Below, in pieces: positions 25,736 through 35,980 of a stretch of 64,000 bases of DNA. A program made the position numbers and the translations under genes. Origin of the DNA: JAVJRN01 sp040218415 (GTDB lineage: Bacteria; Bacteroidota; Bacteroidia; Cytophagales; Cyclobacteriaceae); the NCBI GenBank assembly GCA_040218415.1, contig JAVJRN010000059.1:1-64000 (forward strand), in the 5' to 3' direction. The notes beneath the pieces were generated by a model. The model did no database searches and was not told where the DNA came from. It saw only the letters and a list, made by a program, of their open reading frames with translations. Numbering within the stretch: the stretch's first letter is position 1; each line of letters begins with the position of its first letter.

Positions 25736-28700
25736 TTATGATTCTTTTGATTTGAGGATTGATTCTTTTGGTAACTCTATAACGAATTCAGTGCCTTTGC
25801 CTTCTTCGCTATTTACATAGATTTTACCGTCGTGTTTTTCAATGATACCATAGGATATGGATAGGCCGAGACCAGTACCAATACCCACAGCTTTGGTCGT
25901 GTAAAAAGGCTCAAATATTCTCTTTTTAACATCTTCAGGTATTCCAGATCCATTGTCGAGAATTCGTATGATCACAGAATTATTCATGTTTTCTGTGTAG
26001 ATCATTACTTCTCCATCGTTTCGTTCATCAGGAATGGCTTGAATCGCGTTGGTCAGTAAGTTCATGAACACTTGATTTAACTGACCAGGATAACACATGA
26101 TATCCTTGATATGCTGATCAAAGAATTTTTTTACTTTGATGCGGTCCTTGGTTTTGTTTCTCAAAAGAACAAGAGTACTGTCCAGACATTCGTTGATATT
26201 GGCTGATTTCTGTTCTTCTTCATCAAGTCGTGAGAATACTCTTAGCCCCTTGACAATTTCAATGGTTCTATTTGCACCAGTTTTGATGTCTGCCAAAACG
26301 GAAGGCAGGTTTTTCATGAGTCGCTCATATCGAAGTTTTCTCTTAAGCAGCTCTACTTCTTCCAGTATTATTGGTACTCTTTCTGGAGATACCTCCTTCA
26401 ATTCATTGTATTTATCTACAATGACCATGAGGTCATCAAGACTCATTTTTAAAGAATCTATTCCATTATATACAAAATTGATAGGATTGTTGATTTCATG
26501 CGCAATACCTGCGGTTAATTGCCCTATAGATGCCATTTTCTCATTTTGAACCATTTGTGACTGAGTGTCTTTGAGACGATTCATGGCCATATCTAGTTCT
26601 TCCTTTCTCTTTTTCTCCTCTTCCAGTGCTTTGTTTAACGCTTGCTCTTTTTTGATTAACTCCTCTGAAGATGCGAACTGTTGGTCCATGATTTCACGCA
26701 TTGATTCTTCTGAGGCGCGGATTTCATCTTCGAGAATCTTTCTTTCGGTAATATCACTTTCGATTGCTACGAATTTTTCCAAATCTCCATTTTTGTCATA
26801 GATTGGGCTGATCGAAAGCGATAGCCAGTAGCCACGTCCAGATTTGGAATAGTTATAAATTTCGTGCTTGAATGGCTTACCTGTGTTTAACCCTTCGCGA
26901 ATTTTAAGGCGGTCTTCCTCTTCAGTTTTTTCACCTTGTAAAAATGTGCCTGGTTTTTTACCAATCACTTCATCCATGGTGTACTCTGTGATATGTTCAA
27001 ATCCCTTGTTTACCCACTCGATAAGCCCATTTTTATCTGTAATAATTACAGCGTTATCCGTCTTACTTGCTACGATAGAAAGGTTTTGAATTTGCTCTTC
27101 TTCCGCTTTTCTCTCCGTAATATCGCTCTCAATGGCGATGAATTTTTCAACTTCTCCATGACTATCCAAGATTGGTGTGATGGAAATGCTCAACCAATAT
27201 GGTTTACCCTTTTTTGAGTAATTGAGGATCTCTTGTGTGAATGGTTTTTTGCTTAAAAGTCCTTCTCTGATAGCTTGTATATGATTGGGGTCTGTTTCTG
27301 GTCCTTGAAGGAATTTTCCTGGTTTTGTGCCTCTGACTTCATCTATTGTGTAGCCTGTGATTTTTTCAAATCCCGCATTGGCATATTGTAGTCTACCTTC
27401 TTTATCTGTGATGATTACGGCATTGTCTGTCTTACTAGCAACGAGCGATAAGTTCTGGCTTTCTTCCAAAGCTTTGGTCAATTCAGCTTCTTTGATCAAT
27501 AGTGCTTCTGAAGCTTCAAATTGCTGATCCATAATGCTTCGCATTTGATCTTCTGATTCTTTGATCTCGTCTTCCAGTATTTTACGATCTGTAATATCAC
27601 TTTCGATGGCGATGAACTTTTCGATTTTTCCAGAGTTGTCGAAAATAGGCGTAATAGATAGAGACAACCAATACCCGCGTCCTGTCTTGGAGTAATTGTA
27701 AATCTGGTGGGAGAAAGGTCTTCCTGTTTTAAGCAAGTTTCTAATCTCAAGGATATCTTCTTGAGATGTTTTTTCTCCTTGTAAAAAGGTTCCTGGCTTT
27801 CTGCCCTTCACCTCTTCAAGTTTGTACTCGGTGATTCGCTCAAAACCTTCATTAACCCACTCTATCAAGCCATTTGAATTTGTGATGATAACCGCATTGT
27901 CCGTTTTACTGGCCACAAGAGACAATGTCCTAAATTGCTCTTCAGTAGCTTTTTGAGCCGTAATGTCTCTTTCTATTGCAATAAACTTATCCAATGTGCC
28001 ACTATCAGAAAAAATAGGCGTAATTGAAATGGACAACCAATAAGGAATACCGTTTTTCCCATAGTTTAGGATTTCTTGCTCGAATGGTCTTCGTGAAGCT
28101 AGTCCGTCCCTAATGGCTTGAACGTGTGCTGGGTCAGTGTTTGGGCCTTGCAGGAATGAGCCAGGCTTTCTGCCCTTCACCTCAGCTAATTTATAGCCTG
28201 TTATTTTCTCAAAACCAGCATTAACGTATTCAATTTCTCCTTTTGCTGAGGAAATAATTACAGCGTTATCCGTTTTACTGGCGACTAAGGATAAGTTCTT
28301 ACTTTCTAATAATGCCTTTTGTAATTCTTCTTCTTTTTTGAGGAGGTTTTCTGAAGCTTCAAATTGCTCATCAATGATAGCGCGCATTTGATCTTCAGAG
28401 TCTCTAATCTCTTCTTCCAACGCTTTTTTTCCAGAAATATCACTTTCAATGGCGATGAATTTTTCCACTTCTCCATTCTGATCTAAAACTGGATTTATGG
28501 AGATGGCCAACCAGTATCCTCTTCCGCTTTTAGAGTAGTTGTATATTTCCTGTGTAAATGCTCTCTTACTTAACAATCCTTTGCGAATGCTGGCGACATC
28601 TTCTTGAGATGTTTTTTCTCCTTGCAAAAAGCTTCCTGGTTTTTTGCCAATTACTTCAGCACTTGTATACTCCGTAATGCGCTCAAAACCTTCATTGACC

Positions 28701-31700
28701 CATTCAATTGCACCATTTCTATCAGTGATGATAACAGCGTTATCCGTTTTACTTGCCACCATTGATAGTTTCTCAAGTTCTGATTCAGCTTGCTTCTGCT
28801 CAGTGATGTCATTTTCTATAGCAATAAACTTTTCTATTTGACCAAGATCATCGAATATCGGACTTATGGAAAGTGACAACCAATAACCTCTTCCTGTCTT
28901 AGAATAATTATATACCTCATGCTTGAATGGCTTGCCTGAATTTAGACCTTGTCTTATTCTCTGTACGTCTTCGGCTTTTGTTTTTGGTCCTTGTAAAAAA
29001 GCACCTGGTTTTTTGCCAATCACTTCATGAGATTTATACTCAGTGATACGTTCAAATCCAGGATTGACCCATTCGATAAGACCGTCTTTGTCAGTTATAA
29101 TTACGGCATTGTCCGTTTTACTGGCTACCAAAGAGAGTTTCTCTAGTTCAGCTTCTGCCGCTTTTTGTTCTGTTACATCTCTTTCAATAGCGATGAATTT
29201 TTCTATTTCACCATGTGCATCTAAGATTGGTGTCATGGAAATGGATAGCCAATAAGGACGACCTGTTTTTGAGTAATTCAAAATTTCCTGTTCAAAAGGT
29301 CTTCTGCTTTTTAAACCTTGTCGGATTGCTCTAACATGTTCTTGATCGGTATTGGGGCCTTGAAGAAAGCTTCCTGGTTTTTTACCAAGCACTTCGTGAG
29401 ACTTGTATCCGGTGATACGCTCAAAACCATTATTTACGTACTCTATTTTACCTTCGCTATTTGAAATAATAACGGCGTTATCCGTTTTACTGGCCACAAG
29501 TGACAAGAGTTGACTCTCTTCTAGTGCGCTATTTAGTTCTTGCTCTTTCACTAGCATAGCCTGTTCCGCATTAGATTTATCGCTAATGATTTGGGCTATC
29601 TGCTTGTCTTTTGCCTTGATTTGAGATAGTAGTGACTCTTCTTGCTCGGAGGTAAGTCCCTGATTTTTTAGTGCCTCATCAAGCTTTTGTTGTAAATCTC
29701 TTTTTTCATGTTCAACGCTAGTTATTTGAGGTTCGAGATTTGCTAATTTGGCTTCCATCAGATGGAGCTCTGTTAAATCATTGATAGAAATAATGGACTT
29801 AGCTAAGTCTCCATATTCATCAAGAATTGGCTTGCTTTGGAGTAGCAGGTTTCTTTTTGCTCCATTGATGATGGTACTTACCTCTAACTTTCTCGGCTTA
29901 TCAAAACTTAGTCTTTTAGGCTCTTCAGCATTAATCAACGCTGTGATGTCCTGACCGATACAAGAGTTTTGTACATTAAACAATTGATCAAAAGCAGTGT
30001 TGGACCAAGTGATAAAATGCTGTGCGTCGATAATTACTGCGGCATTGGTACTAGCATCCGTAATGGCAGAGAGTGCCAGGTTATTATCTTCTAGCTCACG
30101 AAGAGTCGTAATGTCATTTTGAATGATAAGATATTTTTCATAATTACTATCAATGTCAAATAATGGTGTCCCTTTTAGATATGCAGTGTACTCTTTATTG
30201 TTTTTCGATTTTAAAACGATTTCGGTTTTTACAGCCTTACCTGTGGCTATTCCCTTTTTTAAGGAATTAAAAGCGAGTAGGTCGGTGTTCGTGCTTTTCA
30301 AGTTATTGACAATGACTTCTTCGTTGTAATTCTCAAAGTGAATTCCAGTGAGCTTGTGAAATGCTTCATTGTTCCAAAGTAGTGAGCCTTCGATATCTAC
30401 AATACTCACAGCGTTGGTAGATTGCTCCACGGTTGTATTCATGATAAGTAGCTGGTCCGAGATGCTTCTATTCTCTTTCAAAGCCTTATGAAGCTTTTCT
30501 TCAATCTCGGCGACTTTGTCTGATTGGTCTTCAAGTTGAGAGATCAAATGTGTGGTTTCTCTATTGATTGAATGGCTTTTTGTTTCAATTTGATCATAAA
30601 CGGAGATGTCTTCAACACTGAAAAAGTTGATGCCTAGTTTTGCATCAGACTTAAATTCAATTTTGCTTTTCACTTCTCTTTTTGCGGCGTAATCGCATGT
30701 TGTTTCGAGCTGTAAGTTGTTATTATTCCTTATTGCTTGCTCAAGCTTGGCCTTCGCCTCATTTGGGATTCTGAGCCCTTCAATCCAAGAAGTTTGCGTA
30801 GGACTGCTTAGCCTGAAAGCATTGATAAATTCCTGATTACTCCAAGAAAACGCTCCGTTAAATTTGAAGCAAATGATTGATTGACTGTTGCTATTAGCAA
30901 TGAAACGCAATTCGTCAAGTTCTTTTTCTTGTTGTTTAAGTGCGGTAATGTCCTTATCTATAATGATAAGTTTGTCTTGCGATGGTCTGATAGAAAGTAA
31001 TGAATATTTTGAGGCACCATTTCCTGTATGTTCTATTTCTACTAAGCTGTCTTGGTTAGATCCTTTACTATAATCGATAAGGTTATAAAGGGATGGGTAA
31101 AGATTGGTGATCTGCCGAGCATCAGAATTGATTTGTGTAAATCTGTTTTGAGCGATATTATTAGACCACTCCACCTGGCCTGCTTTATCAATAATGAATA
31201 CAGGGTTGTCTATATTTTCACTGACCAATGAGTGTATTCTTAGTTCATTTTTGGTAGTGATATATTGACTAATATCTGTGACTGTTCCAAATATTGTTCG
31301 TGGTTTTTCCTTTTGAACAATAAGGTTGATTTCTGTCCAATATTCTTTGTTGTTTTCACCTTTAAGTCTTACTTCAACCGATTTCATGATGGAAGTTCCG
31401 AGAATCATCTCTTCCATGCTGGCCTCCAATATATGTTTGTCTTGTGGGTGCACCAAAGCAAGAACTGAGGCAGAAAGTTCTGGTTTTCTATCCCCAAGAC
31501 CTAGCCAATTGAGCAGGCTTGGTGAGATGTAGTATTGATCATTGTCGATATCAAAGCTCCAACTTAGAATATTGAAAATGGAATTCTCATTATTGCTGGT
31601 TGCTTTCGGCGCACCTTGCAGTTCTTCATTTTTAATTTGAAGGTCGAGATACTCAGACTCTAGGTTTTTTAACAGCTTGGATTCGCGTGTGAGCTTAGAT

Positions 31701-33019
31701 CCAAGTGTATTCATTTCTTCGCGCTGCTTTTCAATGGAGTCTTCTAGTCTTTTGTTTTCTTCTAACAGATGGTCATTTTCCTTACGCAGCTCTACGATGT
31801 TATGATCCTTTTTCTTTAATTCATCTTGGGCCTTGGTTATTTCCTCCGATTTGTTTGAGAGTTTTTCGTTGATGAAAAATTTTTCTTGTTCACTTACTTT
31901 AAGTTGAATTTGTAATTCGTTGTGAGCTTGTGTGATTTCCGAGTAAGAGCGCTTGTTTTCTGAAAGTTGTCGGTTTATTTCTTCGAATAATTCCTTCTTC
32001 TCAGCAAGTTGAATTTCGAGGTATTCACAGTCTTTTTCGAGTGCTACTAAGTCTGATGTTAAAGCTTTGTTTTCATCGGTGAGTTCCTGTGTATTGTTAA
32101 GTTCTTCTCTGATGACCTCCAACGAGATTACCTTACCATCGAGGCTTCTCTGTAGCTGAGATAAATCCTCTAACAACTTAGACTGGTTAGACTCGTATTG
32201 AGTGTTTTTTTCGATGAGAGAACTAAGGATATTTTTAGTCCTATCAAGCTCCTTTTCCAACTTATAAGAAAGCTCTTCTTTTGCTTTAAGCCCATGGGAA
32301 AGGCTTTCTTTCTCAGATTTAAGTTGCTTATAAGATTGAAAGATCTTTTTACGTTCTACCGATAGTTTTAGGATTGAAGCACTATTTTTCTTAAGGGAAG
32401 ATTGTTGCTGGGCAATCCATTTGTTCTTTTTGGCGAGTTCACTTAGGTATTTAGAGTTGTTTTTTTCTAAGTTTTTATAATTCCCAAACAATCTCGTGAG
32501 ATTGTTTTGAGCCTTTTGCAATGCGGTGTTGCTTGGGAAAAATACGAACAACACTAGGAAAATAACATTCGCTATGATAAAGGCCCCAAGAAAAAGTTGC
32601 ATATAGTTGGCATTACTTGCCTTCTGCTGGAAATCATTTTCGATACGCTCCTTGACGAGTTCAATTTTGCCAAGAACGTCGGCATGACTTATCCTGATAT
32701 TTTCAAAGCTTGGGTTCTCAGTATCCTGTCTGAAAGAAACAAGGCGATCATTGTAGGTGTTTAAGGCAGCTTCTATCATATTAGAAAAAGAGCCGTTATA
32801 CTTCAATGATGCCAGTTGGAGTGTTTTTTCAATATTTGACGGAGTTAACTCCACCATTTTGAGGTGGTAATTCATTTCCGCCTTTTGTATCTCCAAAGAC
32901 AAGATGTTTTGTTGAAATGCTTCTGTTGATTGAGTCAATTTGGCATTGATCACAAAAAGTGAAAATGCGCTGAGGATAATCAAGAAGGATGGGACTAAAA
33001 ATTTTAAACGTGCTTCCAT
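25736..33019 (-). CDS. giant membrane sensor histidine kinase with coiled coil and many PAS repeats
   Basis: About 2427 residues from ATG 33019 (the frame opens at a TTG 33 bases earlier). TM1 is near residues 8-28 (FLVPSFLIILSAFSLFVINA). An extracytoplasmic helical region of about 110 residues leads to TM2 (LGAFIIANVIFLVLFVFF), and a coiled coil covers about residues 165-470. PAS domains follow, then seven near-identical LOV-like PAS repeats (about residues 1170-2095), a second coiled coil, a HisKA with the acceptor in IGQLTAGIAHEINNP, and an HATPase (FEPFYTTKAVGIGTGLGLSI). The phosphoacceptor region matches that of the 567-residue kinase upstream, so they may cross-talk or compete. No attached receiver; two REC proteins flank it. 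Confidence 0.9.
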   Translation of the reverse strand: MEARLKFLVPSFLIILSAFSLFVINAKLTQSTEAFQQNILSLEIQKAEMNYHLKMVELTPSNIEKTLQLASLKYNGSFSNMIEAALNTYNDRLVSFRQDTENPSFENIRISHADVLGKIELVKERIENDFQQKASNANYMQLFLGAFIIANVIFLVLFVFFPSNTALQKAQNNLTRLFGNYKNLEKNNSKYLSELAKKNKWIAQQQSSLKKNSASILKLSVERKKIFQSYKQLKSEKESLSHGLKAKEELSYKLEKELDRTKNILSSLIEKNTQYESNQSKLLEDLSQLQRSLDGKVISLEVIREELNNTQELTDENKALTSDLVALEKDCEYLEIQLAEKKELFEEINRQLSENKRSYSEITQAHNELQIQLKVSEQEKFFINEKLSNKSEEITKAQDELKKKDHNIVELRKENDHLLEENKRLEDSIEKQREEMNTLGSKLTRESKLLKNLESEYLDLQIKNEELQGAPKATSNNENSIFNILSWSFDIDNDQYYISPSLLNWLGLGDRKPELSASVLALVHPQDKHILEASMEEMILGTSIMKSVEVRLKGENNKEYWTEINLIVQKEKPRTIFGTVTDISQYITTKNELRIHSLVSENIDNPVFIIDKAGQVEWSNNIAQNRFTQINSDARQITNLYPSLYNLIDYSKGSNQDSLVEIEHTGNGASKYSLLSIRPSQDKLIIIDKDITALKQQEKELDELRFIANSNSQSIICFKFNGAFSWSNQEFINAFRLSSPTQTSWIEGLRIPNEAKAKLEQAIRNNNNLQLETTCDYAAKREVKSKIEFKSDAKLGINFFSVEDISVYDQIETKSHSINRETTHLISQLEDQSDKVAEIEEKLHKALKENRSISDQLLIMNTTVEQSTNAVSIVDIEGSLLWNNEAFHKLTGIHFENYNEEVIVNNLKSTNTDLLAFNSLKKGIATGKAVKTEIVLKSKNNKEYTAYLKGTPLFDIDSNYEKYLIIQNDITTLRELEDNNLALSAITDASTNAAVIIDAQHFITWSNTAFDQLFNVQNSCIGQDITALINAEEPKRLSFDKPRKLEVSTIINGAKRNLLLQSKPILDEYGDLAKSIISINDLTELHLMEAKLANLEPQITSVEHEKRDLQQKLDEALKNQGLTSEQEESLLSQIKAKDKQIAQIISDKSNAEQAMLVKEQELNSALEESQLLSLVASKTDNAVIISNSEGKIEYVNNGFERITGYKSHEVLGKKPGSFLQGPNTDQEHVRAIRQGLKSRRPFEQEILNYSKTGRPYWLSISMTPILDAHGEIEKFIAIERDVTEQKAAEAELEKLSLVASKTDNAVIITDKDGLIEWVNPGFERITEYKSHEVIGKKPGAFLQGPKTKAEDVQRIRQGLNSGKPFKHEVYNYSKTGRGYWLSLSISPIFDDLGQIEKFIAIENDITEQKQAESELEKLSMVASKTDNAVIITDRNGAIEWVNEGFERITEYTSAEVIGKKPGSFLQGEKTSQEDVASIRKGLLSKRAFTQEIYNYSKSGRGYWLAISINPVLDQNGEVEKFIAIESDISGKKALEEEIRDSEDQMRAIIDEQFEASENLLKKEEELQKALLESKNLSLVASKTDNAVIISSAKGEIEYVNAGFEKITGYKLAEVKGRKPGSFLQGPNTDPAHVQAIRDGLASRRPFEQEILNYGKNGIPYWLSISITPIFSDSGTLDKFIAIERDITAQKATEEQFRTLSLVASKTDNAVIITNSNGLIEWVNEGFERITEYKLEEVKGRKPGTFLQGEKTSQEDILEIRNLLKTGRPFSHQIYNYSKTGRGYWLSLSITPIFDNSGKIEKFIAIESDITDRKILEDEIKESEDQMRSIMDQQFEASEALLIKEAELTKALEESQNLSLVASKTDNAVIITDKEGRLQYANAGFEKITGYTIDEVRGTKPGKFLQGPETDPNHIQAIREGLLSKKPFTQEILNYSKKGKPYWLSISITPILDSHGEVEKFIAIESDITERKAEEEQIQNLSIVASKTDNAVIITDKNGLIEWVNKGFEHITEYTMDEVIGKKPGTFLQGEKTEEEDRLKIREGLNTGKPFKHEIYNYSKSGRGYWLSLSISPIYDKNGDLEKFVAIESDITERKILEDEIRASEESMREIMDQQFASSEELIKKEQALNKALEEEKKRKEELDMAMNRLKDTQSQMVQNEKMASIGQLTAGIAHEINNPINFVYNGIDSLKMSLDDLMVIVDKYNELKEVSPERVPIILEEVELLKRKLRYERLMKNLPSVLADIKTGANRTIEIVKGLRVFSRLDEEEQKSANINECLDSTLVLLRNKTKDRIKVKKFFDQHIKDIMCYPGQLNQVFMNLLTNAIQAIPDERNDGEVMIYTENMNNSVIIRILDNGSGIPEDVKKRIFEPFYTTKAVGIGTGLGLSISYGIIEKHDGKIYVNSEEGKGTEFVIELPKESILKSKES
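26720..29530 (-). repeat. seven tandem LOV-like PAS coding repeats
   Basis: The segment LVASKTDNAVIIT recurs seven times, near 29500, 29130, 28760, 28280, 27910, 27430 and 27065. Spacing alternates between about 365 bp and about 475 bp. Two PAS types alternate: type A (IEYVN, ILNYSK) and type B (IEWVN, YNYSK), in the order A-B-B, coil, A-B, coil, A-B, coil. The coil is an EDQMR(S/A)I(M/I)D(Q/E)QFEASE-type helix. This indicates duplication of a PAS-PAS-coil unit of roughly 280 codons. High DNA similarity makes the region prone to unequal recombination and to assembly error. Confidence 0.9.
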
Positions 33020-33035
33020 TTCTTTCAATTTTAAA

Positions 33036-34319
33036 TTAGAGGGTAAGGCCAAGAATCATGATGTCATCTGTCTGTACGGTCTCAAGACCTTTCCAGTCGA
33101 TTAACTCTTGTTCAATGAGTGCATGCTGTTCATGCATTGGTTTTCTGTGATTTCTTAATAATAATTCTTTGAGTTTCTTTTGGGTGTACCGCTTGGTATT
33201 TCCTTTATTTAATTGGTCTTTATAGCCATCGGAGAATAGGAAAAACTTATCAACATCCTGCAAGTCAAGTTCATGATATTCAAGTGTTTCTGGTACATCG
33301 AGGTGGCTGCCGACCGAAAATTTGGCTGTTTTTTGATTAAATAATTCGTCATCCTTGATAAATACTATTTCACTATTGGCGCCAGTAAAGGTGAGTTTAC
33401 CTTCTATCTTATTGACCACTAAAATGACTCCTTCCATGCCGTCACTTTCTCGCATTTGATCTTGCTCTTCAGTAAGGTGACCATGCACTTTCTCATTGAG
33501 TAGCGTAATGATTTCAATTGGATCTACTATTTTTTGATCACTAATGATCGACTCTAAAGCGGTGTAGCCAAGGATGCTAAGCAGTGCTCCAGGAACGCCA
33601 TGGCCAGTGCAGTCAAATGCCGCGATCACCAAATTTTCTCCTACTTGGCAGAAATAATAAAAGTCACCACTGACTACATCGAGCGGAGAGTAGTAGATGA
33701 AATGATCACTGAAGGTTGAGTTTAGAATTCGATCGTCTGATAAAATAGATTTTTGAATGTTTAACGCGTAATTAATGCTTTCAAAAAGCCTCGAATTAAC
33801 CTTTGAAAGTTCCTCGGTTCTCGCCTCTACTTTTTCCTCTAAGTTGACATTGGCATCCCATAGCTCATGTATCAGCTCTTCTTTTTCACTCCTTAGGTTA
33901 TAGACTTCTATGGCTTTGTCGAGCGTTATTTTCAACTCGCCTTGTTCCCATGGCTTAGTGATGTATCGGTAGATTCCGCATTCATTGATCGCTTTAGTGA
34001 TGTCATCTAAATCTGAAAAACCCGTAAGAATCATACTGATGACATTAGGATAGTCAGGAAGAATGGTCTCTAAAAACTCAGTACCATTCATTTCAGGCAT
34101 TTTTTGATCTGTTACTATGAGGTGGATCTTTTCTTCTTTCAGTATTTTCATTGCCTCGAAAGGCGATTCCGCGGTAAAAACGTTATAATGTCTTCTAAAA
34201 GATGAGCGAAAGACACGCAGGTTGTGTGCTTCGTCATCAACATAAAGTACATTGTATTTAGTACGTGTAATTCCTTCGAGGTGTGGTGATTTATGCTCCG
34301 TATCCACTTGCTTTTGCAT
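33036..34319 (-). CDS. response regulator with PP2C (SpoIIE/SiaA-type) phosphatase
   Basis: About 427 residues from ATG 34319; the frame opens at a GTG 51 bases upstream. The receiver occupies residues 22-140 (LYVDDEAHNLRVF, D71 in LIVTDQKMPEMNG, K121 in YRYITKPWEQ). A coiled-coil linker follows at about 140-180, then an intact PP2C-type domain with metal ligands in SGDFYYF (217-222), DCTGHGVPGAL (235-245), FLFSDGYKDQ and TDDIMILGL. RsbU/SiaA-type phosphatases act on partner-switch phosphoproteins; the likely substrate is the SiaC-like protein two genes upstream. Its start overlaps the upstream kinase gene by 29 bp. Confidence 0.9.
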   Translation of the reverse strand: MQKQVDTEHKSPHLEGITRTKYNVLYVDDEAHNLRVFRSSFRRHYNVFTAESPFEAMKILKEEKIHLIVTDQKMPEMNGTEFLETILPDYPNVISMILTGFSDLDDITKAINECGIYRYITKPWEQGELKITLDKAIEVYNLRSEKEELIHELWDANVNLEEKVEARTEELSKVNSRLFESINYALNIQKSILSDDRILNSTFSDHFIYYSPLDVVSGDFYYFCQVGENLVIAAFDCTGHGVPGALLSILGYTALESIISDQKIVDPIEIITLLNEKVHGHLTEEQDQMRESDGMEGVILVVNKIEGKLTFTGANSEIVFIKDDELFNQKTAKFSVGSHLDVPETLEYHELDLQDVDKFFLFSDGYKDQLNKGNTKRYTQKKLKELLLRNHRKPMHEQHALIEQELIDWKGLETVQTDDIMILGLTL

Positions 34320-35979
34320 ACTGCGTTTTAAGGTTTTTAGGTAATTCGATGAGGAATTCTGTTCCTTCACCTAGTTCGGAAATCACGGAAATTTTACCAT
34401 GATGTTTTTCGATTATTCCATAACTGATAGATAGCCCCAAGCCCGTGCCTACACCCACGGGTTTTGTTGTATAAAAAGGCTCAAATAATCTATTCTTGGT
34501 TTCTTCAGTCATTCCTGATCCATTATCTCTAATAGAAATAGTAATATTTTCAGAGGTCTGAACTGTACTGATAGTTATTTCGCAGATTTCTTGCTCGTCT
34601 TTAAATGCTTGAATTGCATTGCTTATGATATTCATGAAAACCTGATTTAACTGGCCGGGGAAGCAATTTATCTCCGGAATATCATGATCCATGTTCTTTT
34701 TAAGTGTGACCCTATTCTTCATTTTATTATTCAAAAGAACCGAAGTAGCATCTAAGCATTCATTGATATTTGCTTCTTTTTCCGCCTCTTCATCAAGTCT
34801 TGAGAAGATCCTGAGTCCTTTAACAATTTCAATAGTTCTAACTGCCCCCTCTTTGATGTCTACGAGCATTTCATCAAGATCTTCTCGTAGATAGTCATAT
34901 TGTAATTCCTCTTTTAAGGCTTGAATTCGACTTAAAGTAGTGGCCTCCTTGGTTCTGTCGTACTCTGTGTAGAGGTCAAGTATTATCGAAAGGTCTCGAA
35001 GGGATTGTTTTAAACTTTCAATACCATTATAAATAAAATTAATAGGATTGTTGATTTCGTGCGCTATTCCGGCAGTTAATTGCCCAAGAGAAGCCATTTT
35101 CTCGCTGTGCACCAGTTGACCTTGCGTATCCTTCAAGGCATTAATGGCTTGGTTAAGGACGGCTTTGCTTTCTTGCTCTTTTTCCAATAAGCTGCGCAAC
35201 TGATTTTCTGCAATCAACAACTGTTCATTGGTTTCTAGTTGTTTATCTACGAATGACTTCAACTCCGTTTCGGCAATTTTTGCCCTATCGAGCGATTCCT
35301 TAAGTGTTTCCGAACTGGTTTTTAGATCAGAAATGTCAATTAAGTTTAACGCGTATTTATATTTTTCGTCATTTATTTCCTCTATTAAAACTCTAGCCCA
35401 GACTGTTGTATTATTGCTGAGTATGACTTCAATATCCTGCGTTTTGTTGTTTGATGTTAGAAGTTGATTTGTCCAAGTGGGGCTTTGAAGATTATTTAAA
35501 TTAAAAAATTTACTCAGATCAGCTTTGAGAATTTCATTTTTATGATATCCCAAAAAATCGAGTGCATTTGTGTTCATGTCAACTACTACAGCGTCACCAT
35601 TCAAGAGGATAAATGGTGTAGGCACTACATCGATACTTTGATTGTTCTTTGAACTCTCAAATTCCCTCACCTTTTTGAGAAGCTGATGAGAATATTTTTT
35701 TAATTTTTTTTCTTTTTCTAGAATTTCAAGAATCTCTTTTTCTCTTTTATTAAGAGCATAAAGTGCGTTAGCCTTATTTTCATTTTCCTGTGTAACACGG
35801 CGTATATATTGCTTGTCTCTCTTATTGAGAACGCTAAAAAAGAGGATAAAAGGAATAAGCGAGAATAAGCTGAGCCCTCCAAATATCAAAAGATTGTCTA
35901 GGAGAAAGAAGCTCGTTATCAGTTGTATGATGTATAATAAGAATAACGAAATGTAGAATTGGTTTTTACTTTTGTTCAT
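34291..35979 (-). CDS. membrane-anchored PAS sensor histidine kinase
   Basis: About 562 residues from ATG 35979. Two adjacent transmembrane helices are at the N-terminus (FYISLFLLYIIQLITSFFLL and FGGLSLFSLIPFILFFSV). A coiled coil follows, then a PAS domain (about residues 120-220, PTPFILLNGDAVVVDMNTNA), a second coiled coil, HisKA with SLGQLTAGIAHEINNP, and HATPase with the N box VFMNIISNAIQAF and FEPFYTTKPVGVGTGLGLSI. The catalytic half closely parallels that of the giant kinase downstream, so they are paralogues. It begins one base after the SiaC-like gene stop. Confidence 0.92.
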   Translation of the reverse strand: MNKSKNQFYISLFLLYIIQLITSFFLLDNLLIFGGLSLFSLIPFILFFSVLNKRDKQYIRRVTQENENKANALYALNKREKEILEILEKEKKLKKYSHQLLKKVREFESSKNNQSIDVVPTPFILLNGDAVVVDMNTNALDFLGYHKNEILKADLSKFFNLNNLQSPTWTNQLLTSNNKTQDIEVILSNNTTVWARVLIEEINDEKYKYALNLIDISDLKTSSETLKESLDRAKIAETELKSFVDKQLETNEQLLIAENQLRSLLEKEQESKAVLNQAINALKDTQGQLVHSEKMASLGQLTAGIAHEINNPINFIYNGIESLKQSLRDLSIILDLYTEYDRTKEATTLSRIQALKEELQYDYLREDLDEMLVDIKEGAVRTIEIVKGLRIFSRLDEEAEKEANINECLDATSVLLNNKMKNRVTLKKNMDHDIPEINCFPGQLNQVFMNIISNAIQAFKDEQEICEITISTVQTSENITISIRDNGSGMTEETKNRLFEPFYTTKPVGVGTGLGLSISYGIIEKHHGKISVISELGEGTEFLIELPKNLKTQYAKASGYGA

Positions 35980-35980
35980 A

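Noticed and set aside
26136..26549. 137-codon plus-strand frame inside the giant minus-strand kinase
   Set aside because: Antisense shadow of the strongly conserved HisKA/HATPase coding region; its Ser/Leu-rich translation is typical of reverse-complement frames.
26720..29530. Blue-light LOV photoreceptor array
   Set aside because: The seven repeats lack the adduct-forming Cys and several flavin contacts, so a LOV photocycle is not supported.
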